Part shown: positions 15,420 to 23,003 of the stretch, in pieces
Layout of the letters: each line of letters starts with the position of its first letter
Numbering within the stretch: the stretch's first letter is position 1
Source of the DNA: a virus
Virus record (IMG/VR): IMGVR_UViG_3300025138_007121
Location: 1-23,193 of that record
Length of the DNA stretch: 23,193 bases
Strand: one strand, 5' to 3'
The notes under the pieces: model-generated
The model's input: only the letters and a program-made list of their open reading frames with translations
What the model was told of the DNA's origin: nothing
Databases searched by the model: none
Translations under genes and position numbers: made by a program

Positions 15420-16351
15420 TCACTTTCCTTCACGGTTTTCATTATATACTCAACCTGTTCATTTGTCAACTTATCATGTAGGGGAATCGATAAAGTTGTT
15501 CTCGATGGTGTCGTTACCATCTCATGGAAAAAGAATTCTTCATGTAAATCATTATATTCACCGAACACCGGATTCAGATGTTGAGGTGTATAATGTATTC
15601 CTGTAACTATTCCCATTTCTTTGAAGTACGGAATAGCCTCTACATTATTCTCAACATGAATCCTATACAAATGACGACTGGTATTTTCCAATCCGAATTC
15701 ACTGTTATATTTATCACGAATCTCATCGATGCGTTCGTACCTCGAATCCAAGTTCTTAAGGTTTCTAGAAGCGATGGTGGCCTGCATAGTTGACATGTAT
15801 GCCTTGAACCCAACCTGTTTCTGTACTCGACTCCATGAATCCTCTGCGTACTCCATACCGTAGAAACTTAGACTTTTCAGATCATCGATCTTCTCTTTAT
15901 TGTTAGACACAACGATACCACCATCCAAAGACGGTAGAGGTTTGGTTGGGTACATAGAGAACACCATAAGGTCATCGGATTCACATTCATTTGCAAACTG
16001 GTTTCTATCCAAACGTTGTGCGGAATCCACCACACCATCAGTTAGAATGTAAGAGTTACCAACCCAATCAACGTCCGATGTGAATTTAATTTTCTTACCA
16101 GCATCAACTAAAAGATTAGGCACAACGGCCGGAATCATGGAAGGTATAGAAATAGACTCTGGGGTTTGTATGACCTTACTGTTCATTATAGAATACAAGG
16201 CATATGAAGCACTGAAAAAAGATGCAGCGTACTTTGCACCAACATATTCACATATCTCTTGTTCAAAATCTTTGACGATTTGACCGTGAAGGAAGTGATC
16301 AAACTCAGATGTGTCGATCACATGATTATCAAATTCAAATAAGTTTATCAT
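15401..16351 (-). CDS. DegT/DnrJ/EryC1-type PLP sugar aminotransferase
   Basis: A 316-residue aspartate-aminotransferase-fold protein. It contains VGAKYAASFFSASYALYSIM (37-56), SIPSMIPAVVPNLLVDAG, GVVDSAQRL (Asp109, Gln112) and SMYPTKPLPSLDGG with the PLP-binding Lys137. The C-terminal small domain is present (GIHYTPQHLNPVF, TTLSIPLHDKLTNEQVEYI), though the whole is shorter than the usual ~370. With the overlapping FdtA-type ketoisomerase it should make a 3-amino-3,6-dideoxyhexose nucleotide, as FdtB or QdtB does. ATG 16351 overlaps the methyltransferase stop by four bases (ATGA) with GGTGA upstream. Confidence 0.85.
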   Translation of the reverse strand: MINLFEFDNHVIDTSEFDHFLHGQIVKDFEQEICEYVGAKYAASFFSASYALYSIMNSKVIQTPESISIPSMIPAVVPNLLVDAGKKIKFTSDVDWVGNSYILTDGVVDSAQRLDRNQFANECESDDLMVFSMYPTKPLPSLDGGIVVSNNKEKIDDLKSLSFYGMEYAEDSWSRVQKQVGFKAYMSTMQATIASRNLKNLDSRYERIDEIRDKYNSEFGLENTSRHLYRIHVENNVEAIPYFKEMGIVTGIHYTPQHLNPVFGEYNDLHEEFFFHEMVTTPSRTTLSIPLHDKLTNEQVEYIMKTVKESECLIKL

Positions 16352-16947
16352 TTTTTCACCAAGTAAAAATTATCTTGCATCGAGTACACATTATACGAGT
16401 ATTTGTCACACATGTCAAGGAAATTATTTTTATTATGATGATATGCACAAGTTTCTATCTCATCATATGCTTTGTATGTTATATGATAACTTTCATTTTC
16501 TGTTAGTTTCATTCTACTTATCAACATAGAACCAGAACATATACTCATAAGATGTTCCATAGCCTCATCACCATTAGGCATCACATCAAACAAAGCTCCA
16601 ACAAGTAACAAATCATATTCAGAAACATCTTGTTTCTTAGTATCCATCACGTCTTTGACATAAAAATCAAAAGACTTCCAAGTTTTCTTTGCTAACTGAA
16701 TTGCATCTTCTGAATAGTCGGTGCCTGTATATTTGACATCAGGAAGTTCTCTACGAAAGACCTCCGACAAAGCCCCACATCCACATCCTATGTCAAGTAC
16801 AGATTTTGGACTGAAGTGTTGGATTAAAGATATACAAGTTTTCCAGTGCGGTGCATATGATTCTTTAGACTTAAGTTCTTTTAGATTATAGTCCAACTGT
16901 TTCTGAAAGACTTTTTCATTCTTCCACGCATTCTTTAGATCAGACAC
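16348..16947 (-). CDS. Class I SAM-dependent methyltransferase, GTG start
   Basis: A 199-residue Rossmann methyltransferase with motif I SVLDIGCGCGALSEVF (49-64), acidic loop YTGTDYSEDAIQLAKK and motif DLLLVGALFDVMP. The C-terminus ends in FYLVKK, as in many small phage methyltransferases. Target unknown; island context suggests a sugar or lipid carrier. The start is GTG at 16947, inside the end of the GT8-like gene (8-base overlap), with GGAG ten bases upstream. The first in-frame ATG is far downstream of conserved sequence, so GTG is favoured. Small-molecule rather than DNA methylation is inferred, because no target-recognition domain is visible. Confidence 0.82.
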   Translation of the reverse strand: MSDLKNAWKNEKVFQKQLDYNLKELKSKESYAPHWKTCISLIQHFSPKSVLDIGCGCGALSEVFRRELPDVKYTGTDYSEDAIQLAKKTWKSFDFYVKDVMDTKKQDVSEYDLLLVGALFDVMPNGDEAMEHLMSICSGSMLISRMKLTENESYHITYKAYDEIETCAYHHNKNNFLDMCDKYSYNVYSMQDNFYLVKK

Positions 16948-17797
16948 CTTTCAATACTCCATCATAATCAATATACATTTTCTGAACGGATGGGATTCCA
17001 TAAACAGCACCACCCATAGTATGAACACCATATGCCCCTCGATCAGGCCATATTCTACCATCTTCAGTGTAACCAAATTTAGAGAAGTGATTGAATACAA
17101 GAGGTTGCCTCTTATCACCCCAAACAACAGAACCATCTTGATCGAAATAATCATAGACATATAATCTGAAGTTCCAAGGCGCACCGTGGGCAACAGTTTC
17201 ATCAATCACACAAACAGAGTCTCCGAACCTCGGAATAAAACCCTCAAGGTATTTCTGATCTCCACATGTCGCAAGTTCTGGGTTAGTCCCCAGAATGATG
17301 GCATCGTTCCACCAATTGAGGCAACCCAACCCATCCTCATCATTCTTGAAGTACACAACCCCAACATTAAACTCACCATCTACAGAGACAGGTGTGTTGT
17401 GACGATGACGGATGATACCTATACTTCTATCCCCAATCTCATCGAAGATAAGTTTGGGGTCTTGGTAAAAGAATATATCAGAGTCGATGTAGAAAATAGA
17501 ATCCAAGTTCTTTTGTTCGAGAAGGTATCTGGAAAAACCAGAAGCCAAAGTCCAACAAAAGGCATTATATGGATTGTTATTTTTATATGATTCTAATGTC
17601 AGGTACTTAGAAAGAACCTCTTCGATTTTAACAGGGACAACTCTGGGATCATAATCTACCAGTTCGTCGTAACAATCATCATCTATACACAAGTAATATA
17701 AAACAAAATCTTCACTGCTGGATTCTATTAATGATTTGATTAGTGCTTTACCGAACGTGAGATAATTACTGTCAGATAGTGTGCAATAGTTTCTCAC
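16940..17797 (-). CDS. GT-A glycosyltransferase, GT8-like, GTG start
   Basis: A 285-residue GT-A enzyme. Features: LSDSNYLTFGKALIKSLIES at the N-terminus, DSIFYIDSDIFFYQDP with the metal-binding DSD at 105-107, FNVGVVYFKND, then GDQKYLEGFI and HGAPWNFRLY, an arrangement found in GT8 and in bacterial surface-glycan transferases. The start is GTG at 17797, supported by GAGGAG seven bases upstream; it overlaps the preceding gene by 26 bases. The acceptor is not known. It sits near the beginning of the island. Confidence 0.82.
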   Translation of the reverse strand: MRNYCTLSDSNYLTFGKALIKSLIESSSEDFVLYYLCIDDDCYDELVDYDPRVVPVKIEEVLSKYLTLESYKNNNPYNAFCWTLASGFSRYLLEQKNLDSIFYIDSDIFFYQDPKLIFDEIGDRSIGIIRHRHNTPVSVDGEFNVGVVYFKNDEDGLGCLNWWNDAIILGTNPELATCGDQKYLEGFIPRFGDSVCVIDETVAHGAPWNFRLYVYDYFDQDGSVVWGDKRQPLVFNHFSKFGYTEDGRIWPDRGAYGVHTMGGAVYGIPSVQKMYIDYDGVLKGV

Positions 17798-18491
17798 GAA
17801 GTCTCTCCTCTAACACATCTGTTTCAAATTTACGAGACATTCTTTCTTGAAAAACCTTACCGTCTCTATCATAAAAACTTTCATTTCTCTTATGAAGTTC
17901 GTCCGCTCTTTCATCCTCAGAAGACATCCACTGGTGTTGGATAATACAAATACCACTTACGGCCAGTTTGCCAATCATGGCACAGGCCTGAGTCTGTTCG
18001 TTGTCGCAGTATAGAGATTCATAATCTGGGTGGTAAACATAACCAAACGACTCGTACAACTTCCAACCAAGACACGGGAGTGTCATTAGAGTATCACTTC
18101 GAAGTCCATCATTAAACTTAATAGCACCACTATAATCCGGGAACACATCTTGGTAGTTTTCGTAAATTGTATGATCGTAGTTCCTAACTACAGGAACCAT
18201 ATCATCGGAAACCAAAAGTAAAACGTCACCAGACTCACCGTCTAGGTTGGCGTTACACGCTTCGATCTTTGTCTTTGAGTGTCCATAGTGGTAAACAATA
18301 TCAATGCCATTCGACTTGTGATTTTCAATGAAAGACTTAATGTCATCATTGTTCATAGTCTCATCATCCTCATCCATCGTAATCACGAATCGAACGTCAT
18401 GTTTACCAGACAAGAAATCAATATACTTGTCTAGGAGAGGCTTAAATTTATGGGGTCTACTTCGAGTTGGAAATTTTATCACTAGATTCAT
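17772..18491 (-). CDS. GT2-like glycosyltransferase
   Basis: A 239-residue GT-A protein, first gene of the carbohydrate island. The N-terminus reads VIKFPTRSRPHKF, followed by RFVITMDEDDETM, and a DXD-like SDDM at 95-98 in LLLVSDDMVPV. Later DTLMTLPCLGWKLYESFGYVYHPDYESLYCDNE resembles phage and marine-bacterial GT2 enzymes. It starts 13 bases after the RegA stop with AGGA nine bases upstream, so it could be transcribed from the replication promoters and be expressed early to middle. Donor and acceptor unknown. Confidence 0.78.
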   Translation of the reverse strand: MNLVIKFPTRSRPHKFKPLLDKYIDFLSGKHDVRFVITMDEDDETMNNDDIKSFIENHKSNGIDIVYHYGHSKTKIEACNANLDGESGDVLLLVSDDMVPVVRNYDHTIYENYQDVFPDYSGAIKFNDGLRSDTLMTLPCLGWKLYESFGYVYHPDYESLYCDNEQTQACAMIGKLAVSGICIIQHQWMSSEDERADELHKRNESFYDRDGKVFQERMSRKFETDVLEERLREKLLHTI

Positions 18492-18504
18492 AATGTAGGT
18501 TCCT

Positions 18505-18909
18505 TTATTTTTTACCTATGTGGTACTTGGGACACAGTTCCCAATCTTCTTTATCCCGATGTGAGATTATTTTTAGATGATGAATGGGAACTCTCTCATC
18601 CTCTGGATCTTTTTCAACGATATCAACTAGTCCCCATTCTTCCAACAAATCAGCAATTGTGTTTCGTCGGAAGATGTCATTGTCGGAAAGATTTGTTGGT
18701 AAACCATCAAGGGCAAATAGTTCTTTAAAGTGAACAATATAATATTTGCCACGTTTGTGTAGAATATGACATGATTGCCATAGTTTTTTTTCTTTTTTAG
18801 ATGATACACCAATTCTCGTCAAGGTCTCTCTCACTTTAAGAAAATCATCTGGTTCCTTAAGAGTAACCTCTAATAAATCAGCTGGTTGTAAGTCTAAATA
18901 TTCTTCCAT
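18505..18909 (-). CDS. regA: Translational repressor RegA
   Basis: RNA-binding repressor that, in T4, blocks ribosome loading on many early mRNAs including genes 44, 45 and its own. This 134-residue protein matches T4 RegA (122 residues) nearly end to end: EVTLKEPDDFLKVRETLTRIG, LWQSCHILHKRGKYYIVHFKE, LLEEWGLVDIV and the C-terminal WELCPKYHIG. It has about 11 extra residues at the N-terminus (MEEYLDLQPAD). ATG 18909 has AAAGGTGA upstream. A 56-base gap before it holds a late-promoter-like octamer. In T4 the next gene is 43; here the glycan island follows. Confidence 0.96.
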   Translation of the reverse strand: MEEYLDLQPADLLEVTLKEPDDFLKVRETLTRIGVSSKKEKKLWQSCHILHKRGKYYIVHFKELFALDGLPTNLSDNDIFRRNTIADLLEEWGLVDIVEKDPEDERVPIHHLKIISHRDKEDWELCPKYHIGKK

Positions 18910-18945
18910 GATAATTCACCTTTACATATTTCGAATCATTCATGG

Positions 18946-18953
18946 TATTTATG
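18946..18953 (-). promoter_or_regulatory. T4-late-like octamer CATAAATA upstream of regA
   Basis: In the 56-base gap between gp62 and regA the minus strand reads GCATAAATACC, one mismatch from the T4 late -10 TATAAATA, ending 36 bases before the regA ATG. It could allow regA and the following island to be transcribed late, separately from the clamp genes. The motif is short and AT-rich, so chance is possible; the gap itself is longer than almost all others in the window. Confidence 0.38.
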
Positions 18954-18965
18954 CTTTTTGATATT

Positions 18966-19340
18966 TTATCCACCATAATTATAGAATTCTCTTATAGACT
19001 GAAGTTGATCTTCAGTCAAAACACGAATTGACTCTTTTGCTTTTTCGTTAGAGTAATTGAAATACTCCTTGACCAGTTCCAAGTTCTCTTCTTCTTTCTT
19101 ATTTATCCACTTACTAAATCTCTTACGAGCTCGAAGAGAGTGTCGAAGATAATCATACTGCATTTTTTTCGAAAGATGATTATGAAAGTTCATCATGTTT
19201 GCCTGGAGAATTGTGTCTGGAAAATAAGATAGACACCTATTAATAGGAAACGCGGGATACAGTTTTTCTGATCTTGCGTCATCCCCAATGATATCTTCTT
19301 TGCTGTGGTTTATGGAATTAAGATAGTCTGTAAGTTTCAT
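18966..19340 (-). CDS. 62: Clamp loader small subunit gp62
   Basis: Joins gp44 in the clamp loader that opens the gp45 ring and sets it on primed DNA. The 124-residue sequence shows the compact form typical of marine T4-like phages: LTDYLNSINHSKEDI, FPINRCLSYFPDTILQANMMN, LRARKRFSKWINK and a C-terminal region VKEYFNYSNEKAKESIRVLTEDQ. T4 gp62 has 187 residues, so this is a short version. ATG 19340 has AGGTGA upstream, and only three bases separate it from the preceding stop. It is normally next to gp44, but here two other genes intervene. Confidence 0.92.
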   Translation of the reverse strand: MKLTDYLNSINHSKEDIIGDDARSEKLYPAFPINRCLSYFPDTILQANMMNFHNHLSKKMQYDYLRHSLRARKRFSKWINKKEEENLELVKEYFNYSNEKAKESIRVLTEDQLQSIREFYNYGG

Positions 19341-19343
19341 TTG

Positions 19344-20465
19344 TCACCTGATAATATCAATAGTGTTCATGTTGTCTTCGGTCCAAACCTCAGACTCAGT
19401 TCGTAGTCTTCCGTCAGAAAGCAAAGAGTTATATCGTTTGGTTGCTTTCTTCTTCCACCATTCTATCACATTTTGCAATTCATATCTATCGTAATTTTCT
19501 TTCTTTTGTAGTTCTTTTTCTTTACCCAACATGACATCTACAACATTTGAAAACCCGTAATCGGACCAATACTGTCTCTTTCTTGTGGTCAGATTGTCGA
19601 TAGAGTCTTCTATGAATTCAGAAAACTTCGTGCGTTCTTCGATACGTCCCTGACTCTTGAGACTGGCCTTAATTACAGACAACATCTTAGTTTGAATCTT
19701 TAGTTTTCTACTAGAAGCTTCACGATGAATAATTTGTTCTCCATCGTTTTTCATTATAAACCAGTCATTCAAATTGTAGAACTCTTTACCCATCATAGTC
19801 AAAAGGAATCTACTCTCCGTTTCACCAACATGACGAATGAAAGGTTTCATTCCATCATACTGACTACACGACTTGATATTGCCATACAAAGAAGTAGTTT
19901 CAAATCCACAGATATTGACTCCATACTTTTTGTTAATCAATCTTCTCATATAGTGAGAGCAACAGATTCCAGTGAGAAGTTTACCACCAAGATAATTAAA
20001 TCCAAACGGTTGAGCTGGAACAATAACAAATCCCATGATAATATGTTGATTCAATCTACTTAGATTAGGTGGACCACCTAACATATCGTTTCTGGGTTTT
20101 GAATTTATGGTAGGGGAACCGAGTCGAATAAAACCAACAACAGTATTAGTGTTCTTTTCTTTAACTAAGAACCTAATATTTTTACCGGGGTTTTCATCTG
20201 ACGGGAAAGATCCAATATGAATAAACAAATCATTCCATATACCTCTACCAGCCTCAACGATCTCAAACTCCATGTCCATAGGGCTCATAGTAAAGTCATG
20301 AAAGAATTCGTCTTCCACCGGGAAAAGTCGAGAGGCGGTGTTAGACAATCTCTCGACCTTTGTTTCCCGGAAGTAGTCATCAATCCTATCGAAATCAGAA
20401 TAGTAACCGTACACTTTCGACAGTGCATAGTCGGTATCTTTTTCGTTTAGAATAAGTTCAGCCAA
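19344..20465 (-). CDS. DUF4338/DruA-like protein, TTG start
   Basis: A 373-residue protein of uncertain function. Its middle resembles DUF4338, the domain of Druantia DruA: KNIRFLVKEKNTNTVVGFIR, then RLGSPTINSKPRNDMLGG, then a block LNQHIIMGFVIVPAQPFGFN with a helix and KKYGVNICGFETTSLYGN. The same layout (G-x-L/I-R-x, RD/RN-x-x-G, N-x-x-x-FLILP, YG-x-x-P-x-x-ETF-x-D) also suggests a GNAT-like fold. The C-terminal ~130 residues are helical and basic. The start is TTG at 20465, with GAAGGAG six bases upstream, and overlaps the GroES-like gene by 8 bases; upstream codons overlap that gene fully. Position between gp44 and gp62 suggests a DNA-related role. The similarity is from memory of patterns, not from a search. 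Confidence 0.5.
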   Translation of the reverse strand: MAELILNEKDTDYALSKVYGYYSDFDRIDDYFRETKVERLSNTASRLFPVEDEFFHDFTMSPMDMEFEIVEAGRGIWNDLFIHIGSFPSDENPGKNIRFLVKEKNTNTVVGFIRLGSPTINSKPRNDMLGGPPNLSRLNQHIIMGFVIVPAQPFGFNYLGGKLLTGICCSHYMRRLINKKYGVNICGFETTSLYGNIKSCSQYDGMKPFIRHVGETESRFLLTMMGKEFYNLNDWFIMKNDGEQIIHREASSRKLKIQTKMLSVIKASLKSQGRIEERTKFSEFIEDSIDNLTTRKRQYWSDYGFSNVVDVMLGKEKELQKKENYDRYELQNVIEWWKKKATKRYNSLLSDGRLRTESEVWTEDNMNTIDIIR

Positions 20466-20751
20466 TGCGAACTCCTTCTTCGATGACTGCGAAGATTCTA
20501 AACTGGTGCATGATGGTATAACCATATACACTGTCGTATTGATCCTTCTCAAAGAGAACTCGATCACCTTCTTTATACTGAAGTTCAACTAGATTACCGT
20601 TCTTGTGTAGTTCTGAGGAACCAATACTCACAACCTTACCAACTCCAATTTTAGGATTACCCTTCTCTTCGTAGATAATTTCACCTTCCGCGTTCTGCGG
20701 GGCCTCTACTAGAACGGCAACCTTGCCTTTACTTGGATAAAATTTACTCAT
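20458..20751 (-). CDS. GroES-like co-chaperonin
   Basis: A 97-residue protein, exactly the usual GroES length. The diagnostic part is GVGKVVSIGSSELHKNGNLV followed by YKEGDRVLFEKDQY and a final FRIFAVIEE, equivalent to GKVxAVGxG, VKxGDxVxF and ILAIVE of GroES. The segment about residues 17-35 (EAPQNAEGEIIYEEKGNPK) would be the mobile loop binding GroEL. T4 makes its own co-chaperonin gp31 to fold the major capsid protein gp23 with host GroEL, so a similar task is likely. The start ATG overlaps the gp44 stop by four bases (ATGA). A GroES homologue inside the clamp-loader operon is unusual compared with T4. Confidence 0.8.
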   Translation of the reverse strand: MSKFYPSKGKVAVLVEAPQNAEGEIIYEEKGNPKIGVGKVVSIGSSELHKNGNLVELQYKEGDRVLFEKDQYDSVYGYTIMHQFRIFAVIEEGVRIG

Positions 20752-21686
20752 TTGAAACTACACTCCATCATAATCTCGATTAAACATGCGGTTAGATTAA
20801 TTTCCAAATCAGAAACGAAAGCTGACTTGTACTGATACTCGGCAATAATAAGAATTGACTGTGGGATACTATGAGGACTTAGATGTACATACAGATTATC
20901 ATAGATCTTTCTGAAGATAATTGTAGGATCATTGTCTAGGTTCTCTACGACCCACTTACGAACATTAGTGAAGTCTTTCTTTGACATCGCATCCATCAGG
21001 GACTTGATGTTGACCTCACCCAGCTGGGAAAGAATTCCCTCGTCAATTGTACCAGAAACCGAGTATCTTTGCAACTCATTAAGACATCGACGGAAGTCTG
21101 GGAAGTGTTTAATCACCAGTTCACTGAGAACCTTTTCCTTGAACGGGATCTCCTCCTTTTCAAGGATGAACTTACACCGATTAAAGAATTCACCGGCAAG
21201 ATTAGGTTTTTCCTTCGAGTCAATCTTAAACTCAACGTTTGTACATCGAGAGTGAAGAGGTTCGATAATTCTATTCTTGTAGTTACAAGTTAGAATAAAC
21301 CGGCAGTTATTTGCAAACTCTTCTATAAACCCACGAAGTGCCGGTTGTGTAGACTGTGCGTTCGAGTAATCGAACTCGTCTAGAATTACGACCTTCTTGT
21401 TGTCAGATAAAGAAACAGTACTGGCAAAGTTTCGAATCTTAGTCCGTAAGGTATCGATGTTTCCATCTTCCGAACAGTTAATCAGAATACTTTCACACCC
21501 AAGTTCTCCACACAAAGCACGAGCAACCGTAGTCTTTCCAACACCGGCCTTACCAGACAAGAGTAAGTTTTGCATCTCACCCGAATGAACAATGTCTGAA
21601 AAGTTTGCCTTAATTTCATTAGGAAGTACACAGTCATCGATACAGTTAGGTCGATACTTTTCGACCCACAAATAATGATCTTTCAC
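20748..21686 (-). CDS. 44: Clamp loader ATPase subunit gp44, GTG start
   Basis: AAA+ ATPase of the clamp loader, acting as a tetramer with gp62. Visible motifs: LWVEKYRP (6-13), Walker A GKAGVGKTT (45-53), Walker B VVILDEFD (99-106), sensor 1 TCN (133-135), and SRC (146-148) with the arginine finger. The C-terminal collar ends MMECSFK, like the CEMQWK end of T4. Length 312 against 319 in T4. I use GTG 21686, seven bases after GAGG; the alternative TTG 21692 lies one base after the same GAGG, too close to it. It starts two bases after the gp45 stop and overlaps the GroES-like gene by four. Confidence 0.96.
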   Translation of the reverse strand: MKDHYLWVEKYRPNCIDDCVLPNEIKANFSDIVHSGEMQNLLLSGKAGVGKTTVARALCGELGCESILINCSEDGNIDTLRTKIRNFASTVSLSDNKKVVILDEFDYSNAQSTQPALRGFIEEFANNCRFILTCNYKNRIIEPLHSRCTNVEFKIDSKEKPNLAGEFFNRCKFILEKEEIPFKEKVLSELVIKHFPDFRRCLNELQRYSVSGTIDEGILSQLGEVNIKSLMDAMSKKDFTNVRKWVVENLDNDPTIIFRKIYDNLYVHLSPHSIPQSILIIAEYQYKSAFVSDLEINLTACLIEIMMECSFK

Positions 21687-21688
21687 AA

Positions 21689-22366
21689 TCAACCCTCGTA
21701 GTTAGAGTTATTTTCCAAAGCGATCCAGTAAGTCAAATCAGTATTAGAACTGGTAAACTTACTAACCAACTTAGAAGAAATTTCAACATCATAATCACCC
21801 GGAAGCATCTTCATGTTCTCGGTCTTGAAGAAGAACTCAAACGAAGGTGAATTATCAGAAACCTCACCCACTCCAATGGAGTAAGTGTTACAAGATGAGT
21901 CCTTATTGTCTAGCGCAACAAGTTGCAAACCATCTCCGTTACTTCTAACACAAAGGTCGGGAAGTTGAAGAACCGCAGCTGCCTTCATGATCTGGTTGAA
22001 GTTACCCTCAGTCAATCTGAAGTCAACGACAGGATCAGGCATATTGATTGTCTGCGTAACAGACTGAATCAGTTCCGGTTCTGCGTAATGGTACTTAGTC
22101 TTTGCAGACTTACCACTATCCGAAATCACGACATGGTTTTCGTGAAACTCGAACGTGGGACTATCGAACAGAGAAACAGTACCAAGGAACTTGTTCAGAT
22201 CCCAGATAGCAATAGTCTGTTCAAAAGTTTCCGAGATAGTACACTCGGACATAACATTCTTAACGGGCGATAGAGTCTTTAGAACATTTCCCGGTTCGAT
22301 AATAATGTTTGAATTAATTGTAGAGTAATTCTTAAGGTACTCTAACGTTTCTCTAGACATTTTCAT
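21689..22366 (-). CDS. 45: Sliding clamp gp45
   Basis: Trimeric processivity ring tethering gp43 to DNA and, in T4, activating late transcription. A 225-residue match to T4 gp45 (228): start MKMSRETLEYLKNYSTINSN, then AIWDLNKFLGTVSLFDSPTF, EGNFNQIMKAAAVLQLPDL, KTENMKMLPGDYDVEISSK and a final YWIALENNS. The start at 22366 aligns with T4 MKLSKDT, but its ribosome site (GGAAATTAATACT) is modest; in-frame ATGs at 22390 (MTTVEIN) and 22408 (MENDYIM) are alternatives, the last overlapping the upstream gene. It is the first replisome gene of the block. Confidence 0.95.
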   Translation of the reverse strand: MKMSRETLEYLKNYSTINSNIIIEPGNVLKTLSPVKNVMSECTISETFEQTIAIWDLNKFLGTVSLFDSPTFEFHENHVVISDSGKSAKTKYHYAEPELIQSVTQTINMPDPVVDFRLTEGNFNQIMKAAAVLQLPDLCVRSNGDGLQLVALDNKDSSCNTYSIGVGEVSDNSPSFEFFFKTENMKMLPGDYDVEISSKLVSKFTSSNTDLTYWIALENNSNYEG

Positions 22367-22397
22367 AGTATTAATTTCCACAGTTGTCATAATATAA

Positions 22398-23003
22398 TCA
22401 TTCTCCATTTTTCGGCTGAACGGCCGGGTGTTCTGGTATTTCAATTCCAGACGATTTTAAGTAAGCTTCAATAATTTTCTTTCTTTCCATTCCTTCTTTT
22501 TTATCCCCAAAATCATTCTGGTCTTCTATATCGAATGATTTAAAATCACCAAAACCGGGATTGCGGATGGGACAAGAAACCCAAGGGAAATGAAGTTTAG
22601 TATAAGCCTCACTATCTTCTGGGTTATTCAACCACGTCATGGGTCTATCCCCGCAACCGCAAGCAGTACAATAATGATACCCATCACGAACTTCGCTATC
22701 ACCTCTATACGGACATGGTGCAATTTCATCATCTCCGTGACAGGACAGTTGTCTTAGTTTTACAATCGAATCGTCAGCTTTTCCCTGAGTGACTCTAGAG
22801 GCTACAGCCTTCGTAAAGTTTTTTACTTTTTGACCTAACGATGGTTGTTTGATCTTTATAACTGTTTTCTTGTTATCCGGATCCCGAAAAGTATTTGTCT
22901 GTACCTGAGGCACACTTTCCGGTTTAACTTCAGACTCAAAAGATTCTGACAATCTTTGTGTTCTAGCAGATGCAGATTTATTTTTTCCACAATTACAACC
23001 CAT
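22398..23003 (-). CDS. Hypothetical Cys-rich 201-aa protein
   Basis: Not recognised. Begins MGCNCGKNKS, followed by a polar, probably disordered region to about residue 75. A cysteine block follows: C88 and C97 (SCHGDDEIAPC), C112, C115 and C117 in YHYCTACGCGDRP, and C144 in WVSCPIRNPGF. That spacing could bind zinc or an iron-sulfur cluster. The C-terminus is charged and ends in KNGE. The ATG directly follows the stop of the 59-aa gene; its stop lies 31 bases before the assigned gp45 start. The MGCNCGK beginning is common in unnamed phage proteins. A nucleic-acid or assembly role cannot be assigned. Confidence 0.78.
   Translation of the reverse strand: MGCNCGKNKSASARTQRLSESFESEVKPESVPQVQTNTFRDPDNKKTVIKIKQPSLGQKVKNFTKAVASRVTQGKADDSIVKLRQLSCHGDDEIAPCPYRGDSEVRDGYHYCTACGCGDRPMTWLNNPEDSEAYTKLHFPWVSCPIRNPGFGDFKSFDIEDQNDFGDKKEGMERKKIIEAYLKSSGIEIPEHPAVQPKNGE

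Noticed and set aside
20466-20588. N-terminal extension of the DUF4338-like protein to a TTG at 20588
   Set aside because: Would lie wholly inside the GroES-like gene; the TTG at 20465 has a much better ribosome site (GAAGGAG).
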